A stretch of 9,466 bases of DNA from Methylovulum sp. (GTDB taxonomy: Bacteria; Pseudomonadota; Gammaproteobacteria; Methylococcales; Methylomonadaceae): the NCBI GenBank assembly GCA_016919605.1, contig JACXTQ010000286.1:1-9466 (forward strand), read 5' to 3'. The position numbers were made by a program, and so were the translations under genes. Shown piece after piece: positions 1 through 7,096 of this stretch. The notes beneath the pieces were generated by a model that saw only the letters and a list, made by a program, of their open reading frames with translations, did not search any database and had not been told where the DNA came from. Numbering within the stretch: the first letter of the stretch is position 1; every line of letters starts with the position of its first letter.

Positions 1-2492
1 ATTAGATATTTTGCCGTCACTAAGGCTTCGTCTGACGTAAATGCCCAGCGTTCATTGAGGTATTGGTGGGCGGTGTTTTTAGCCTTTTCCTGCTCGACCG
101 GGTCTAAATAACGGCTTTCCAAACAAAGTGCCTGCCGCATTTCATCAAATACTAAACGGCAGAACGCTTCACGCCCACTTGCATCCAATTTCCGCAATAA
201 GGTTTCTGGCGGGCCAAATGCCGCTTCATCTGCACAAAAGTCTTTTAATTCATGATAATTAACAATTAACAGATTGATTTGTTCAAGGTTGGGATTATTG
301 AACCGCCAACCCCTACGCAAATCCCTTAATAAACGATAGCCTAATATAAAACGCAGTGTCCGCTGTGCTTCTTGTCGGGCAAGCCCCATCAATTTAGGTG
401 TGCGCAGATATTCTGATAGTATTGCCGGAGCCAATTGGTTGAAGCCAAGCGCCTTAAACACTTCATCTGCCAAATGTTCTTCGGTCAGTATGCCGCCGTT
501 ATTTTGCAAGGCCGCTATTAAGCCAGCCCGCAAAGTAAGCAAAAAGACAAAATCATTAAAATGGCCGGCTTGTAAGGCGGCATCCTGACGGTTATCGGTG
601 AAACCCAATAGCTTTCTAGGATCGGGAATTCCCGCCGGAATATCGGTTTCAGCAAACAGTTGACGTAAGGCACTTAGCGTTAGTATAGTCGTTGCTGATG
701 AACGGCCCTCTCCTGAAAGACTGGATAACCGGTTCATGTCTTTACCGTGTGCTTCATGAACATAGCCGCAGTTTAGACAAAGGCGAAATTTACCCGGTAT
801 AAACCAGTAATGTTCACCTTGTCTTTCAATGCCTTGTGCATCAACTTGTGTAGCAATCGGTACAGCTTTTTTATAAGAACTTTTAACTTTAGGTGTAGCT
901 TTGCTAAGGTCAAGCCACGTTTCAGGAAGGTCTTCCATGTTCCCTTGATATTGCTGGCCGCCGCTCTTGGGACATAAGAACCCAAATCTGGCATCCTCAT
1001 TTTCATCAACGCTAATATCGTCAATTTCCCGTGGCTTGAAATGGGTGCTGCTGTTTTGTTCACGCCAAACCGGATGGTATTCCTGCCCACATTCACGACA
1101 GAAATGGGTGGGGTATAATAGAACGGCTTCCGTTTGCCTTCCTGGGGCAAAGCGTTGTGCATCTAAGGTAATATGCCTGATTCCTTGGCCCTCTAAAGTC
1201 GTGTGCACTTTTCCGGGGCCGCTAATAAATTGATGCAGCTTAAACGCAAACGGTGACCTTTCTTGCGGAGTTAATACATCGTGTTGTGCGGCCACAAGAA
1301 ATTTTTGCAAACCTGCCTTTGCCATTTCCACTGAACTGGACGCATCTTGAGCCAATCGGATAGCTGCCTCTGACAAACTGATAGGTTTTGCCCGAAGAGG
1401 TTCACTATCAATAGGTAATTCGATACCTAAATTCAATTCGACCCAGATGGCTAGTGGATCAAGTTGAAAGCTTTCAAAAGTTGGCCAAGCAAAAGATGGC
1501 CTAGAAAGAGCTTCCAATAACTGGTGCCGAATAGCCGCAACATCCTTGGAAGAATCGGTAACACGTTCGAGCGTTTCACGGATAATATCGTTGGCCGATA
1601 TGATTGCACCGAATAACTTACTGGAAACTTCCGCTACCGTTTTCATCTGATCATCAATACTGCCAGTGCTTGACATAGTTGCCGAGGTGCCAATACAAAC
1701 CATTTGTTCGGCGTGTAATCTCTCCCGTAACCGCCGAACCAACAACGCGACATCGGCGCCTTGACGGCCTCTATAGGTATGCAGTTCATCTAGGATCAAA
1801 AATCTAAGTCCTTTACAGTGTTCGACAACTTGACGATCCGTATCTTCATAGCGCGTTAGTATGAGCTCCAGCATCATGAAATTGGTCAGCAAAATATCTG
1901 GCGGATTTTCTGCTATGGCTTCACGTTCTGTTTTAGATTCTTGGCCCGTGTAGCGGGCGACAGTGAATGGCCGTTCTTCGTCGGCGTAGCCATACAAGAA
2001 TTTGTTTAATTCCTCAAGCTGGCTGTTTGCCAGTGCATTCATTGGGTAAATGACAATGGCGCGTGTTTTGGCAATCCCATCATTTTCCTTTTCTTTCAGT
2101 ATACTGTCGATTACGGGAATAAAGAAAGACAGTGACTTACCTGAACCGGTGCCCGTAGTTACAACATAACTTTGACCAGATTTTGCTTTAGCTATGGCTT
2201 GTAGTTGGTGGGTGTAAAGGTGTAATGGCTGTGGGTTATGTTCCAATTTCCATGCTTGGAAAATATCTGCACATTTTTTATGCAAAATGCCTTGCGCAGC
2301 GAGTTCCTGAACGGTTGCTTTGCGCTGGTAATTGGGATTTATTTGAATCAGTGCTTCTGGCCAATAACGGCCTGCATCATATTGGCGTTCAACTTCTTTG
2401 CTGATGTCTAAGGCTGCAATGCGTGTGAAGCTACGTGAGAAAGAGCTATAATCGGAAATTAGCTCGTCACGGAAATCGAAAACATTTTTCAT
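1..2492 (-). CDS. Large DEAD/DEAH-box SF2 helicase, N-terminal part (truncated by window edge)
   Basis: One uninterrupted reading frame of about 830 codons runs from ATG (complement 2490-2492) off the left edge. An in-frame TGA lies 25 codons upstream with no other ATG between, so this start is favoured, although no good Shine-Dalgarno is visible. Seen: a Q-like segment (LHLYTHQLQAI) before Walker A TGTGSGKS (Lys119), motif II DELH (235-238), motif III TSAT (270-272), two CxxC pairs (Cys465/468 and Cys572/575) that probably bind zinc, and the segment GFTDNRQDAALQAGHF near 630-645. This order matches very large YprA/MrfA-like helicases that usually carry a C-terminal DUF1998 zinc domain and occur in defence islands (DISARM DrmA and Druantia DruE are relatives of this kind). 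The C-terminal helicase motifs and DUF1998 would lie beyond the edge. Predicted role: ATP-driven nucleic-acid translocation in a cytoplasmic defence or repair complex. Which system it belongs to cannot be read here. Confidence 0.9.
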   Translation of the reverse strand, partial: MKNVFDFRDELISDYSSFSRSFTRIAALDISKEVERQYDAGRYWPEALIQINPNYQRKATVQELAAQGILHKKCADIFQAWKLEHNPQPLHLYTHQLQAIAKAKSGQSYVVTTGTGSGKSLSFFIPVIDSILKEKENDGIAKTRAIVIYPMNALANSQLEELNKFLYGYADEERPFTVARYTGQESKTEREAIAENPPDILLTNFMMLELILTRYEDTDRQVVEHCKGLRFLILDELHTYRGRQGADVALLVRRLRERLHAEQMVCIGTSATMSSTGSIDDQMKTVAEVSSKLFGAIISANDIIRETLERVTDSSKDVAAIRHQLLEALSRPSFAWPTFESFQLDPLAIWVELNLGIELPIDSEPLRAKPISLSEAAIRLAQDASSSVEMAKAGLQKFLVAAQHDVLTPQERSPFAFKLHQFISGPGKVHTTLEGQGIRHITLDAQRFAPGRQTEAVLLYPTHFCRECGQEYHPVWREQNSSTHFKPREIDDISVDENEDARFGFLCPKSGGQQYQGNMEDLPETWLDLSKATPKVKSSYKKAVPIATQVDAQGIERQGEHYWFIPGKFRLCLNCGYVHEAHGKDMNRLSSLSGEGRSSATTILTLSALRQLFAETDIPAGIPDPRKLLGFTDNRQDAALQAGHFNDFVFLLTLRAGLIAALQNNGGILTEEHLADEVFKALGFNQLAPAILSEYLRTPKLMGLARQEAQRTLRFILGYRLLRDLRRGWRFNNPNLEQINLLIVNYHELKDFCADEAAFGPPETLLRKLDASGREAFCRLVFDEMRQALCLESRYLDPVEQEKAKNTAHQYLNERWAFTSDEALVTAKYL

Positions 2493-2617
2493 AGGCAAGC
2501 AAGTCCATTCGATTATTTTGCTAGGCGTTAAATTTATCTTGGGGCGAATTCGTATGTTAGATTCAATTCATAAATGCAATTTTGGGATTGTGTATGAAAT
2601 CAAATCTGTTGTAGTGA

Positions 2618-2632
2618 CGTTGCGCGGCAACG
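2618..2632. repeat. Perfect hairpin CGTTGC-GCG-GCAACG
   Basis: A 6-bp perfect stem with a 3-base loop. No T-run follows on either strand, so it is a poor intrinsic terminator. It lies about 125 bp upstream of the minus-strand helicase start and could be a protein-binding site or simply a chance palindrome. Confidence 0.3.
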
Positions 2633-2740
2633 CCTCAACCCACTTTTTGGCGGGCATAAACGTTAGCTGATGGTGCACTTTAGGCTTCAAGGCCTTGCCG
2701 TGCAAGCCCTCTTTAGCTTCATGGGACTGCTTTTTTTGCT

Positions 2741-2780
2741 GCTGGACTTAAGTAACGAAGTTATTTTACGCACATCCAGC
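2741..2780. repeat. Nested inverted repeat GCTGGA...TCCAGC with inner TAAC-GAA-GTTA
   Basis: The outer arms GCTGGA (2741-2746) and TCCAGC (2775-2780) are perfect complements. An inner TAAC-GAA-GTTA hairpin (2753-2763) sits between them. The nested structure lies in the gene-poor divergent region. The function is unknown and chance is possible. Confidence 0.3.
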
Positions 2781-2831
2781 CACCATCCTAGCAATGATTT
2801 CCCATAATGCTTTTGCACACTGTTATTGAGT

Positions 2832-2846
2832 GTAGGTCGTACCTAC
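2832..2846. repeat. Perfect hairpin GTAGGT-CGT-ACCTAC
   Basis: A 6-bp perfect stem with a 3-base loop in the divergent intergenic region. No T-run follows. It could be an operator half-site pair or structured RNA. No gene starts immediately next to it. Confidence 0.3.
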
Positions 2847-3221
2847 CATAATGGGGAGAGCACGCGCATTGTATTCGCTTCTATATATTAGCAATTTCTA
2901 AGGCAAGTTAATATAAACTATGGACAGAAAAACCAGTAAAGCATTTTATACCATTTTACGAAACCCAAGTTTTATATTTTTTATCAAAATCTTATATTCT
3001 AAAATCGGTTAATTTCCCGGTTTCTATTTTGCGGTAATATTGTACAAAGATAGGAAGCTACCGCATTGGCTGCTCATGATTACCCTAGAGCTTACCGAAC
3101 CGACGGAATCAACCATTTTTCATCTGAAAATCCATACTCCCCCTAAATGGCTCCACCGCATTGTAAACTGTTTCAAATAGACGGACAGACCGAAGATTGG
3201 CCCAGGCGAAATGAATATGGC

Positions 3222-3406
3222 TGTCAATTTAGGCTGCACCCTAACCTGATGTCAGGATGATGCCGCCAAATATGTCCATATAGGGTTAGTTTTTTATTTT
3301 ATTGACACATACGGCCAAGGGTCATAAACCCTACCCTGACATTTTTAGTTTCTTGAGGGCAGAGACGGTCATGCAACAAGGCCAACGCATTGGCTATGTC
3401 AGGGTA
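3222..3406 (+). promoter_or_regulatory. Candidate resolvase res/operator region
   Basis: TGTC/GACA half-sites, the core of Tn3-family resolvase binding sites, cluster here: TGTC at 3222, 3251 and 3273, and GACA at 3304 and 3338. A perfect 11-bp inverted repeat, TACCCTGACAT (3332-3342) and ATGTCAGGGTA (3396-3406), flanks the resolvase start, and a related ATGTCAGGA lies at 3249-3257. A small AGGGT-CATAA-ACCCT hairpin occupies 3318-3332. A TTGACA at 3302-3307 could be a -35 element, but only a weak -10 (TAAACC, 3325-3330) follows. Known of the family: the res site usually lies just upstream of tnpR and doubles as its operator. The exact subsites I, II and III are inferred and not resolved. The right arm lies in the codons for the conserved GYVRVS motif, so part of the symmetry may be forced by coding. 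Confidence 0.45.
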
Positions 3407-3934
3407 AGCTCATTTGACCAGAACCCGGACAGGCAACTGGAGAAAATTGAAACCCACAGGACGTTTACGGATAGGGCTTCAGGCAAGGATGTTGAGCGGC
3501 CAGAACTGCAAGCCTTGTTGGAGTACGCTAGGGAAGGCGACACCGTGGTCGTCCACAGCATGGATCGCTTGGCAAGGAACTTGGACGACCTGCGTAGGCT
3601 AGTCCACCAGTTGACCAACCGTGGGGTCAGGGTGGAGTTCGTCAAGGAAAGCCTGGTGTTCACCGGGGAGGATTCGCCTATGGCCAACCTGCTGCTGTCG
3701 GTGAAGGGGGCGTTTGCCGAATTTGAACGCGCCCTGATCAAGGAACGCCAACGCGAGGGCATTGCCTTGGCCAAGCAACGCGGGGCATACCGTGGTAGGA
3801 AAAAGGCCTTAACGCCGGAACAAGTGACCCTTTTGCAAAAACGTGCCGCCGATGGTGAACCCAAAACACGGTTAGCCCGCGAGTTCGACATCAGCAGGGA
3901 AACGCTTTACCAATATTTGAAAAGCAGCGGTTAA
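3371..3934 (+). CDS. Serine recombinase, Tn3 resolvase/invertase type
   Basis: This encodes a 187-residue site-specific recombinase of the usual length for TnpR. The N-terminal catalytic domain carries GYVRVSS, with the likely nucleophile Ser13, then the conserved DRLARNLDDL segment with its active-site arginines. SPMANLLLSVKGAFAEFER and IKERQREG form the dimerisation (E) helix region. A hinge GRKKALTPEQ leads to a C-terminal helix-turn-helix (about 155-187, TRLAREFDISRETLYQYL). ATG 3371 is chosen over an upstream in-frame TTG at 3302 because the family starts just before this motif; GAGGG at 3355-3359 is a somewhat distant Shine-Dalgarno. The role is cleavage and strand exchange at paired res sites (cointegrate or multimer resolution). 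No transposase or terminal inverted repeats are visible, so it may be an orphan from a decayed transposon or plasmid. It appears more GC-rich than its neighbours, consistent with transfer. Confidence 0.93.
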   Translation: MQQGQRIGYVRVSSFDQNPDRQLEKIETHRTFTDRASGKDVERPELQALLEYAREGDTVVVHSMDRLARNLDDLRRLVHQLTNRGVRVEFVKESLVFTGEDSPMANLLLSVKGAFAEFERALIKERQREGIALAKQRGAYRGRKKALTPEQVTLLQKRAADGEPKTRLAREFDISRETLYQYLKSSG

Positions 3935-4043
3935 ACCGGATTGCATCACACCCGACCCCATAGCAGGCAGCTTCTGCATTGATTAAAATGTCAGCATCGG
4001 ATAGCATTGCCGCTACAACTCACCCAATGGGATAACCGTTAAG

Positions 4044-4073
4044 TTGATTTTTCTGTCTTTAGTCGGATAGATT
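4044..4073 (+). promoter_or_regulatory. Possible sigma70-like promoter for the primase-helicase
   Basis: TTGATT (4044-4049) and TAGATT (4068-4073) are separated by 18 bases, about 87 bp before the ATG. Both hexamers are partial matches. A run of eight C residues (4086-4093) lies between this and the start codon. Confidence 0.3.
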
Positions 4074-4159
4074 GTATCGGCATTACCCCCCCCACCCTTA
4101 GGCAAATTCTTCACTAATCTCATAGGCGGTCTGGATTATAAATCTATTTGCGGATACTT

Positions 4160-6598
4160 ATGAGCAGCATTGAACAACAAATTATAGCATTAGACCAGAA
4201 AATCCAAGCCATTGACGCTGAGCGTGAAGCGTTGTTTCAAGAGTTGACGCAATTAAAACAGCAGCAGCACACACAACAACAACAAAATTGGGTGCAACTC
4301 ACCGCAGGGGCAACGGTCACCCAGCAATCTTCCAGTAAAGACAAAGTCAGCCTGTTTCGTAATTTATTCAAAGGACGAGCGGATATTTATCCTAAACGTT
4401 GGGAAAACAGCAAAACCGGAAAATCGGGATATTCGCCGGCATGTGCAAATGAATGGAAACCCAATGTTTGCGAAAAACCCCGCGTAAAATGCGGCGACTG
4501 TCTGTTCCGTTCATTTATCCCGGTTAGCGACGACGTTATCGCCCATCATTTGGCGGGAACAAACAACCCCCGCAATCCATCGGCTGATTTTGTCATAGGG
4601 GTCTATCCCTTAATGCCGGACGAACGCTGCTGGTTCTTGGCCATTGACTTTGACAAAGCGTCTTGGCGACTGGATGTCGGCGCTGTCGCTGCGGCTTGCA
4701 CAGAAAACGGCATCCCGTATGGCATCGAAAAATCGCGCTCAGGTAAAGGCGCACACATTTGGTTCTTTTTCAGTTCTCCGATATTGGCTATGGAGGCCAG
4801 GAAACTGGGTTCTTACCTACTGACACAGGCTATGGATAAGCACCCGGAATTAAGTTTTGAATCCTATGACCGGCTGTTCCCCAATCAGGACACAATGCCG
4901 GATGGCGGCTTTGGCAACCTGATCGCTTTGCCTTTACAGAAAAAGCCCCGCCAACTAGGCAACAGCGTATTTGTGGATGACAACTTTGTCCCTTATCCCG
5001 ATCAATGGGCTTACCTGTCCACCCTCAAGCGGATATCGCCAATCGAGTTAGACAAGTTGGTTGGGAAGGCCGAACAACAGAACCGTATTTTAGGCGTGAA
5101 ACTTCCCATTGATGAGGAAAACGAGCCTTGGAAAACATCGCCTTCAGGCAAAACCAAAGAAACGGCTATAAACGGGCCGCTGCCCAAACAAGTGGGCATT
5201 GTTCTGGGAAATCAGTTATTCATTGATAAAAGTGCTCTGCCGCCCATATTGCAAAGTAAAATTATCCGGCTGGCGGCGTTTCAGAATCCAGAATTTTATA
5301 AATCCCAAGCCCTGCGCTTGTCGACTTTCGGTAAACCCAGAATCATCTCTTGTGCGGAATATTGCCAGAACCATATTGCGTTACCAAGGGGCTGCCTAGA
5401 CGAATTGACAACCCTTCTTGGAGGGCTAAACATTCAACCTGTCATTCAGGATGAGCGGTTTACTGGTAACAATATTCCAGATTTGCACTTCCAGGGGCAC
5501 TTAACAGACGAACAATCCCAAGCCGCAAACAAATTGCTTGAACATGATATTGGCACGCTCTCTGCGACCACCGCTTTCGGAAAAACCGTGGTCGCATTGC
5601 ATATCTTGGCGAAACGTCAAGTCAACACACTGGTTATTGTCCATCGCCGACAACTTTTAGATCAGTGGCAGGAACGCATAGGGACGTTTTTGAATATTCC
5701 CAAAAATCAGGTAGGGAAAATTGGAGGCGGTAAATACAAACCGACAGGCATTATCGATGTCGCCATCATTCAGAGCCTTATAAAAAATCACGAAGTCAAT
5801 GATTTGGTTGCGAATTATGGACAGATCATTTTCGACGAATGCCATCATTTATCAGCCGTCAGTTTTGAATCCGTTGCCAAGGCCTGCAAATCAAAATATG
5901 TTTTGGGATTGTCTGCAACATTAACACGCAAAGACGGGCATCATCCTATCGTCTTTATGCAGTGTGGCCCTATCCGCCATCAAGTTAGCGCCAAACAACA
6001 AGCATTGGCCAGACCTTTTGAGCATTATGTGGCACAACGGCAAACGGACTTCATGATGCCTGAAAGCGGCAACGCCAATAGCCGGGCTTACATCCATGAG
6101 ATTTATCAGGCCTTGGTTCTTGACGAACAACGCAACAGGTTTATCCTTGATGATATTAAACAATGCCTCGCGGAAGGGCATTCACCAATTGTGTTAACCG
6201 AAAGGAAAGAACATATAGCACTATTGGCCGAGCAGATCAAAACATTTGCAAGAAATGTTTTCGTCATGCAAGGCGGCATGGGAGTCCGGCAACGCAAGCA
6301 ATTGGCGGATACCCTGCAAGGTATTCCTGATGATGAAGAACGGATAATTATTGCCACCGGACGCTATTTAGGTGAGGGTTTTGATGATGCCCGGCTCGAC
6401 ACCTTGTTTCTGGTTATGCCAATTTCTTGGAAAGGTACCTTGGCGCAATATGTAGGAAGGCTTCACCGCTTGCATCATGCAAAAACGGAAGTCAGAATTT
6501 ACGACTATGTCGATGCCAATGTACCGATGCTACAAAAAATGAGCGGGAAGCGGCAAATCGGTTACAAAAATCTAGGGTACAAAACGGCCGACGTATAG
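4160..6598 (+). CDS. TOTE-type AEP primase fused to SF2 helicase
   Basis: An 812-residue fusion. Residues ~1-45 form a Gln-rich predicted coiled coil. Next comes a Cys cluster (CANEWKPNVC...CGDC), probably zinc-binding, and then an archaeo-eukaryotic primase core: the metal-binding DFD (Asp163/165), the SGKGAHIW motif with His199, and NLIALPLQ further on. After a linker, residues ~440-812 are an XPB-like SF2 helicase: Walker A variant TAFGKT (Lys475), DECH (559-562), SAT (585-587) and motif VI QYVGRLHR (763-770). This matches the family Pfam calls the TOTE conflict system primase, proposed for NTP-dependent anti-invader systems. All catalytic motifs are intact, so it is probably active as a nucleotidyltransferase plus ATP-dependent translocase. 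No fused nuclease domain is seen. ATG 4160 is preferred to TTG 4148, but the ribosome site is weak (GGA). It stands alone transcriptionally, 225 bp after the resolvase. Confidence 0.92.
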   Translation: MSSIEQQIIALDQKIQAIDAEREALFQELTQLKQQQHTQQQQNWVQLTAGATVTQQSSSKDKVSLFRNLFKGRADIYPKRWENSKTGKSGYSPACANEWKPNVCEKPRVKCGDCLFRSFIPVSDDVIAHHLAGTNNPRNPSADFVIGVYPLMPDERCWFLAIDFDKASWRLDVGAVAAACTENGIPYGIEKSRSGKGAHIWFFFSSPILAMEARKLGSYLLTQAMDKHPELSFESYDRLFPNQDTMPDGGFGNLIALPLQKKPRQLGNSVFVDDNFVPYPDQWAYLSTLKRISPIELDKLVGKAEQQNRILGVKLPIDEENEPWKTSPSGKTKETAINGPLPKQVGIVLGNQLFIDKSALPPILQSKIIRLAAFQNPEFYKSQALRLSTFGKPRIISCAEYCQNHIALPRGCLDELTTLLGGLNIQPVIQDERFTGNNIPDLHFQGHLTDEQSQAANKLLEHDIGTLSATTAFGKTVVALHILAKRQVNTLVIVHRRQLLDQWQERIGTFLNIPKNQVGKIGGGKYKPTGIIDVAIIQSLIKNHEVNDLVANYGQIIFDECHHLSAVSFESVAKACKSKYVLGLSATLTRKDGHHPIVFMQCGPIRHQVSAKQQALARPFEHYVAQRQTDFMMPESGNANSRAYIHEIYQALVLDEQRNRFILDDIKQCLAEGHSPIVLTERKEHIALLAEQIKTFARNVFVMQGGMGVRQRKQLADTLQGIPDDEERIIIATGRYLGEGFDDARLDTLFLVMPISWKGTLAQYVGRLHRLHHAKTEVRIYDYVDANVPMLQKMSGKRQIGYKNLGYKTADV

Positions 6599-6644
6599 CA
6601 CACTCCGTGTTTGCAATGTTTGGCGTGATAGGCCATCGGTAATT

Positions 6645-6673
6645 GTCTTCCCACGCCCGTGGGGGTATTTCTG
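6645..6673 (+). repeat. Solitary sequence resembling a type I-E CRISPR repeat
   Basis: A 29-base segment begins GTCTTCCCACG and ends GGGGGTATTTCTG. Its centre is a CCCACG-CC-CGTGGG hairpin. Its length, stem position and G-rich arm resemble type I-E CRISPR repeats of the GTCTTCCCCACGC...GTGGGG kind as I remember them. Only one copy exists in this window, with no cas gene, so it is not an array. It could instead be an orphan repeat or a weak terminator for the primase-helicase gene, although no U-tract follows. Confidence 0.35.
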
Positions 6674-6710
6674 GTTAGTTGGAAAAATTATCCGGGTAAA
6701 ACTGCAATCA

Positions 6711-6788
6711 TTTCAATCCCGTATGGCAGGGGTCATTTCTTAGTTTATGCGGAAAAGGCTGGAAGCCTTGAAAATCGTGGGATTGAAA
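6711..6788. repeat. Inverted pair TTTCAATCCC / GGGATTGAAA
   Basis: Perfect 10-bp arms lie at 6711-6720 and 6779-6788, 58 bases apart. Between them sits a smaller perfect hairpin, AAGGCT-GGA-AGCCTT (about 6755-6769). GGGATTGAAA is also the typical 3' end of many type I and III CRISPR repeats. The right arm overlaps the candidate -35 box of the toxin cassette, so the structure could affect its transcription. The arms are seen in the sequence; the function is inferred. Confidence 0.45.
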
Positions 6789-6816
6789 AAAGGTAGTATA
6801 TACTGATATATACTGA
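6783..6816 (+). promoter_or_regulatory. Promoter and tandem 10-bp repeat before the zeta cassette
   Basis: TTGAAA (6783-6788) followed after 18 bases by TATATA (6807-6812) gives a plausible sigma70-like promoter. The unit TATATACTGA occurs twice in perfect tandem (6797-6806 and 6807-6816), a period of about one DNA turn, overlapping the -10 box. This is a layout expected of an autoregulatory operator in a toxin-antitoxin operon. Operator function is inferred. Confidence 0.45.
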
Positions 6817-6862
6817 CTGTAGAATAGCCAAAGCCATCCACCCACCGTATTAAGGACAACAG

Positions 6863-7096
6863 ATGAACAATTTGAGTGAAGAAACAATGCTTTTTTTAGA
6901 AGAACGTATTCCAGAACTTGCAGAGGGGGCCGTCAAACAAGCTTACTGTAAAGCCCTGGTATCCGGCAATGCCGTAATGGAGGCCGTAAACGGCCAACTT
7001 ATGCTGTGCTATCCGGACGGCACCAGTCGGCTAATTAAACAATTGCCGCCCGCTACACCCGTCACCCCAGGGCAACGGCGGGTGCGGGTACAGTAA
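6863..7096 (+). CDS. Small protein preceding a zeta-type toxin; putative antitoxin
   Basis: A 77-residue soluble protein with a good Shine-Dalgarno, AAGGA (6852-6856), six bases before ATG. The first half is predicted helical and acidic (LSEETMLFLEERIPELAE). The second half has a short strand-like stretch (GQLMLCYPDGTSRLIKQL) and ends in a Pro-rich basic tail (PPATPVTPGQRRVRV). There is no signal peptide, membrane segment or obvious DNA-binding motif. Its TAA overlaps the next ATG by one base (TAATG), indicating translational coupling with the kinase. I recall similar small proteins beside zeta-like genes, usually annotated hypothetical. Position and coupling suggest it neutralises or regulates the downstream kinase. 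It does not look like the epsilon antitoxin of the classical epsilon/zeta system. Antitoxin function is inference; the coding call is strong. Confidence 0.85.
   Translation: MNNLSEETMLFLEERIPELAEGAVKQAYCKALVSGNAVMEAVNGQLMLCYPDGTSRLIKQLPPATPVTPGQRRVRVQ

Larger units (their letters stand above)
2493..3221. other. Gene-poor divergent intergenic region
   Basis: About 730 bases lie between the divergent helicase start and the resolvase control region, with no convincing gene. The stretch is AT-rich around 2880-3050. It holds several perfect small hairpins, listed separately. The best short open frame is ATG 3076 to TAG 3180 (34 codons, on +). It extends open upstream to a TAA near 3005 without a start codon, has no Shine-Dalgarno, and encodes nothing I recognise, so I treat it as chance or a remnant. 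The promoter of the left helicase must lie near 2500-2600 on the minus strand, but I see no strong -35/-10 pair. Confidence 0.5.

Noticed and set aside
773..1162. 129-codon minus-strand open frame
   Set aside because: It lies in another frame inside the large helicase, which has a continuous frame with recognisable motifs.
2623..2665. Integron attC-like site (AACGCCTCAAC ... GGCGGGCATAAACGTTAGC)
   Set aside because: It recalls attC ends, but the core GTTAGCT does not fit GTTRRRY, the left core does not fit RYYYAAC, and no cassette gene or integrase is nearby.
3076..3180. 34-codon open frame in the divergent region
   Set aside because: No ribosome-binding site, no recognisable sequence, and the length is within chance.
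3302..3370. Upstream TTG start for the resolvase
   Set aside because: It would add 23 residues not found in this family, and the segment carries the candidate res/operator symmetry; ATG 3371 fits the family start.
3394..3891. 165-codon minus-strand open frame antisense to the resolvase
   Set aside because: It mirrors a well-supported gene, and its Ser/Arg-rich translation is typical of antisense shadow frames.
6645..6788. A functional CRISPR array
   Set aside because: No repeat unit recurs in direct orientation with spacers and no cas genes are visible; only orphan repeat-like pieces are present.
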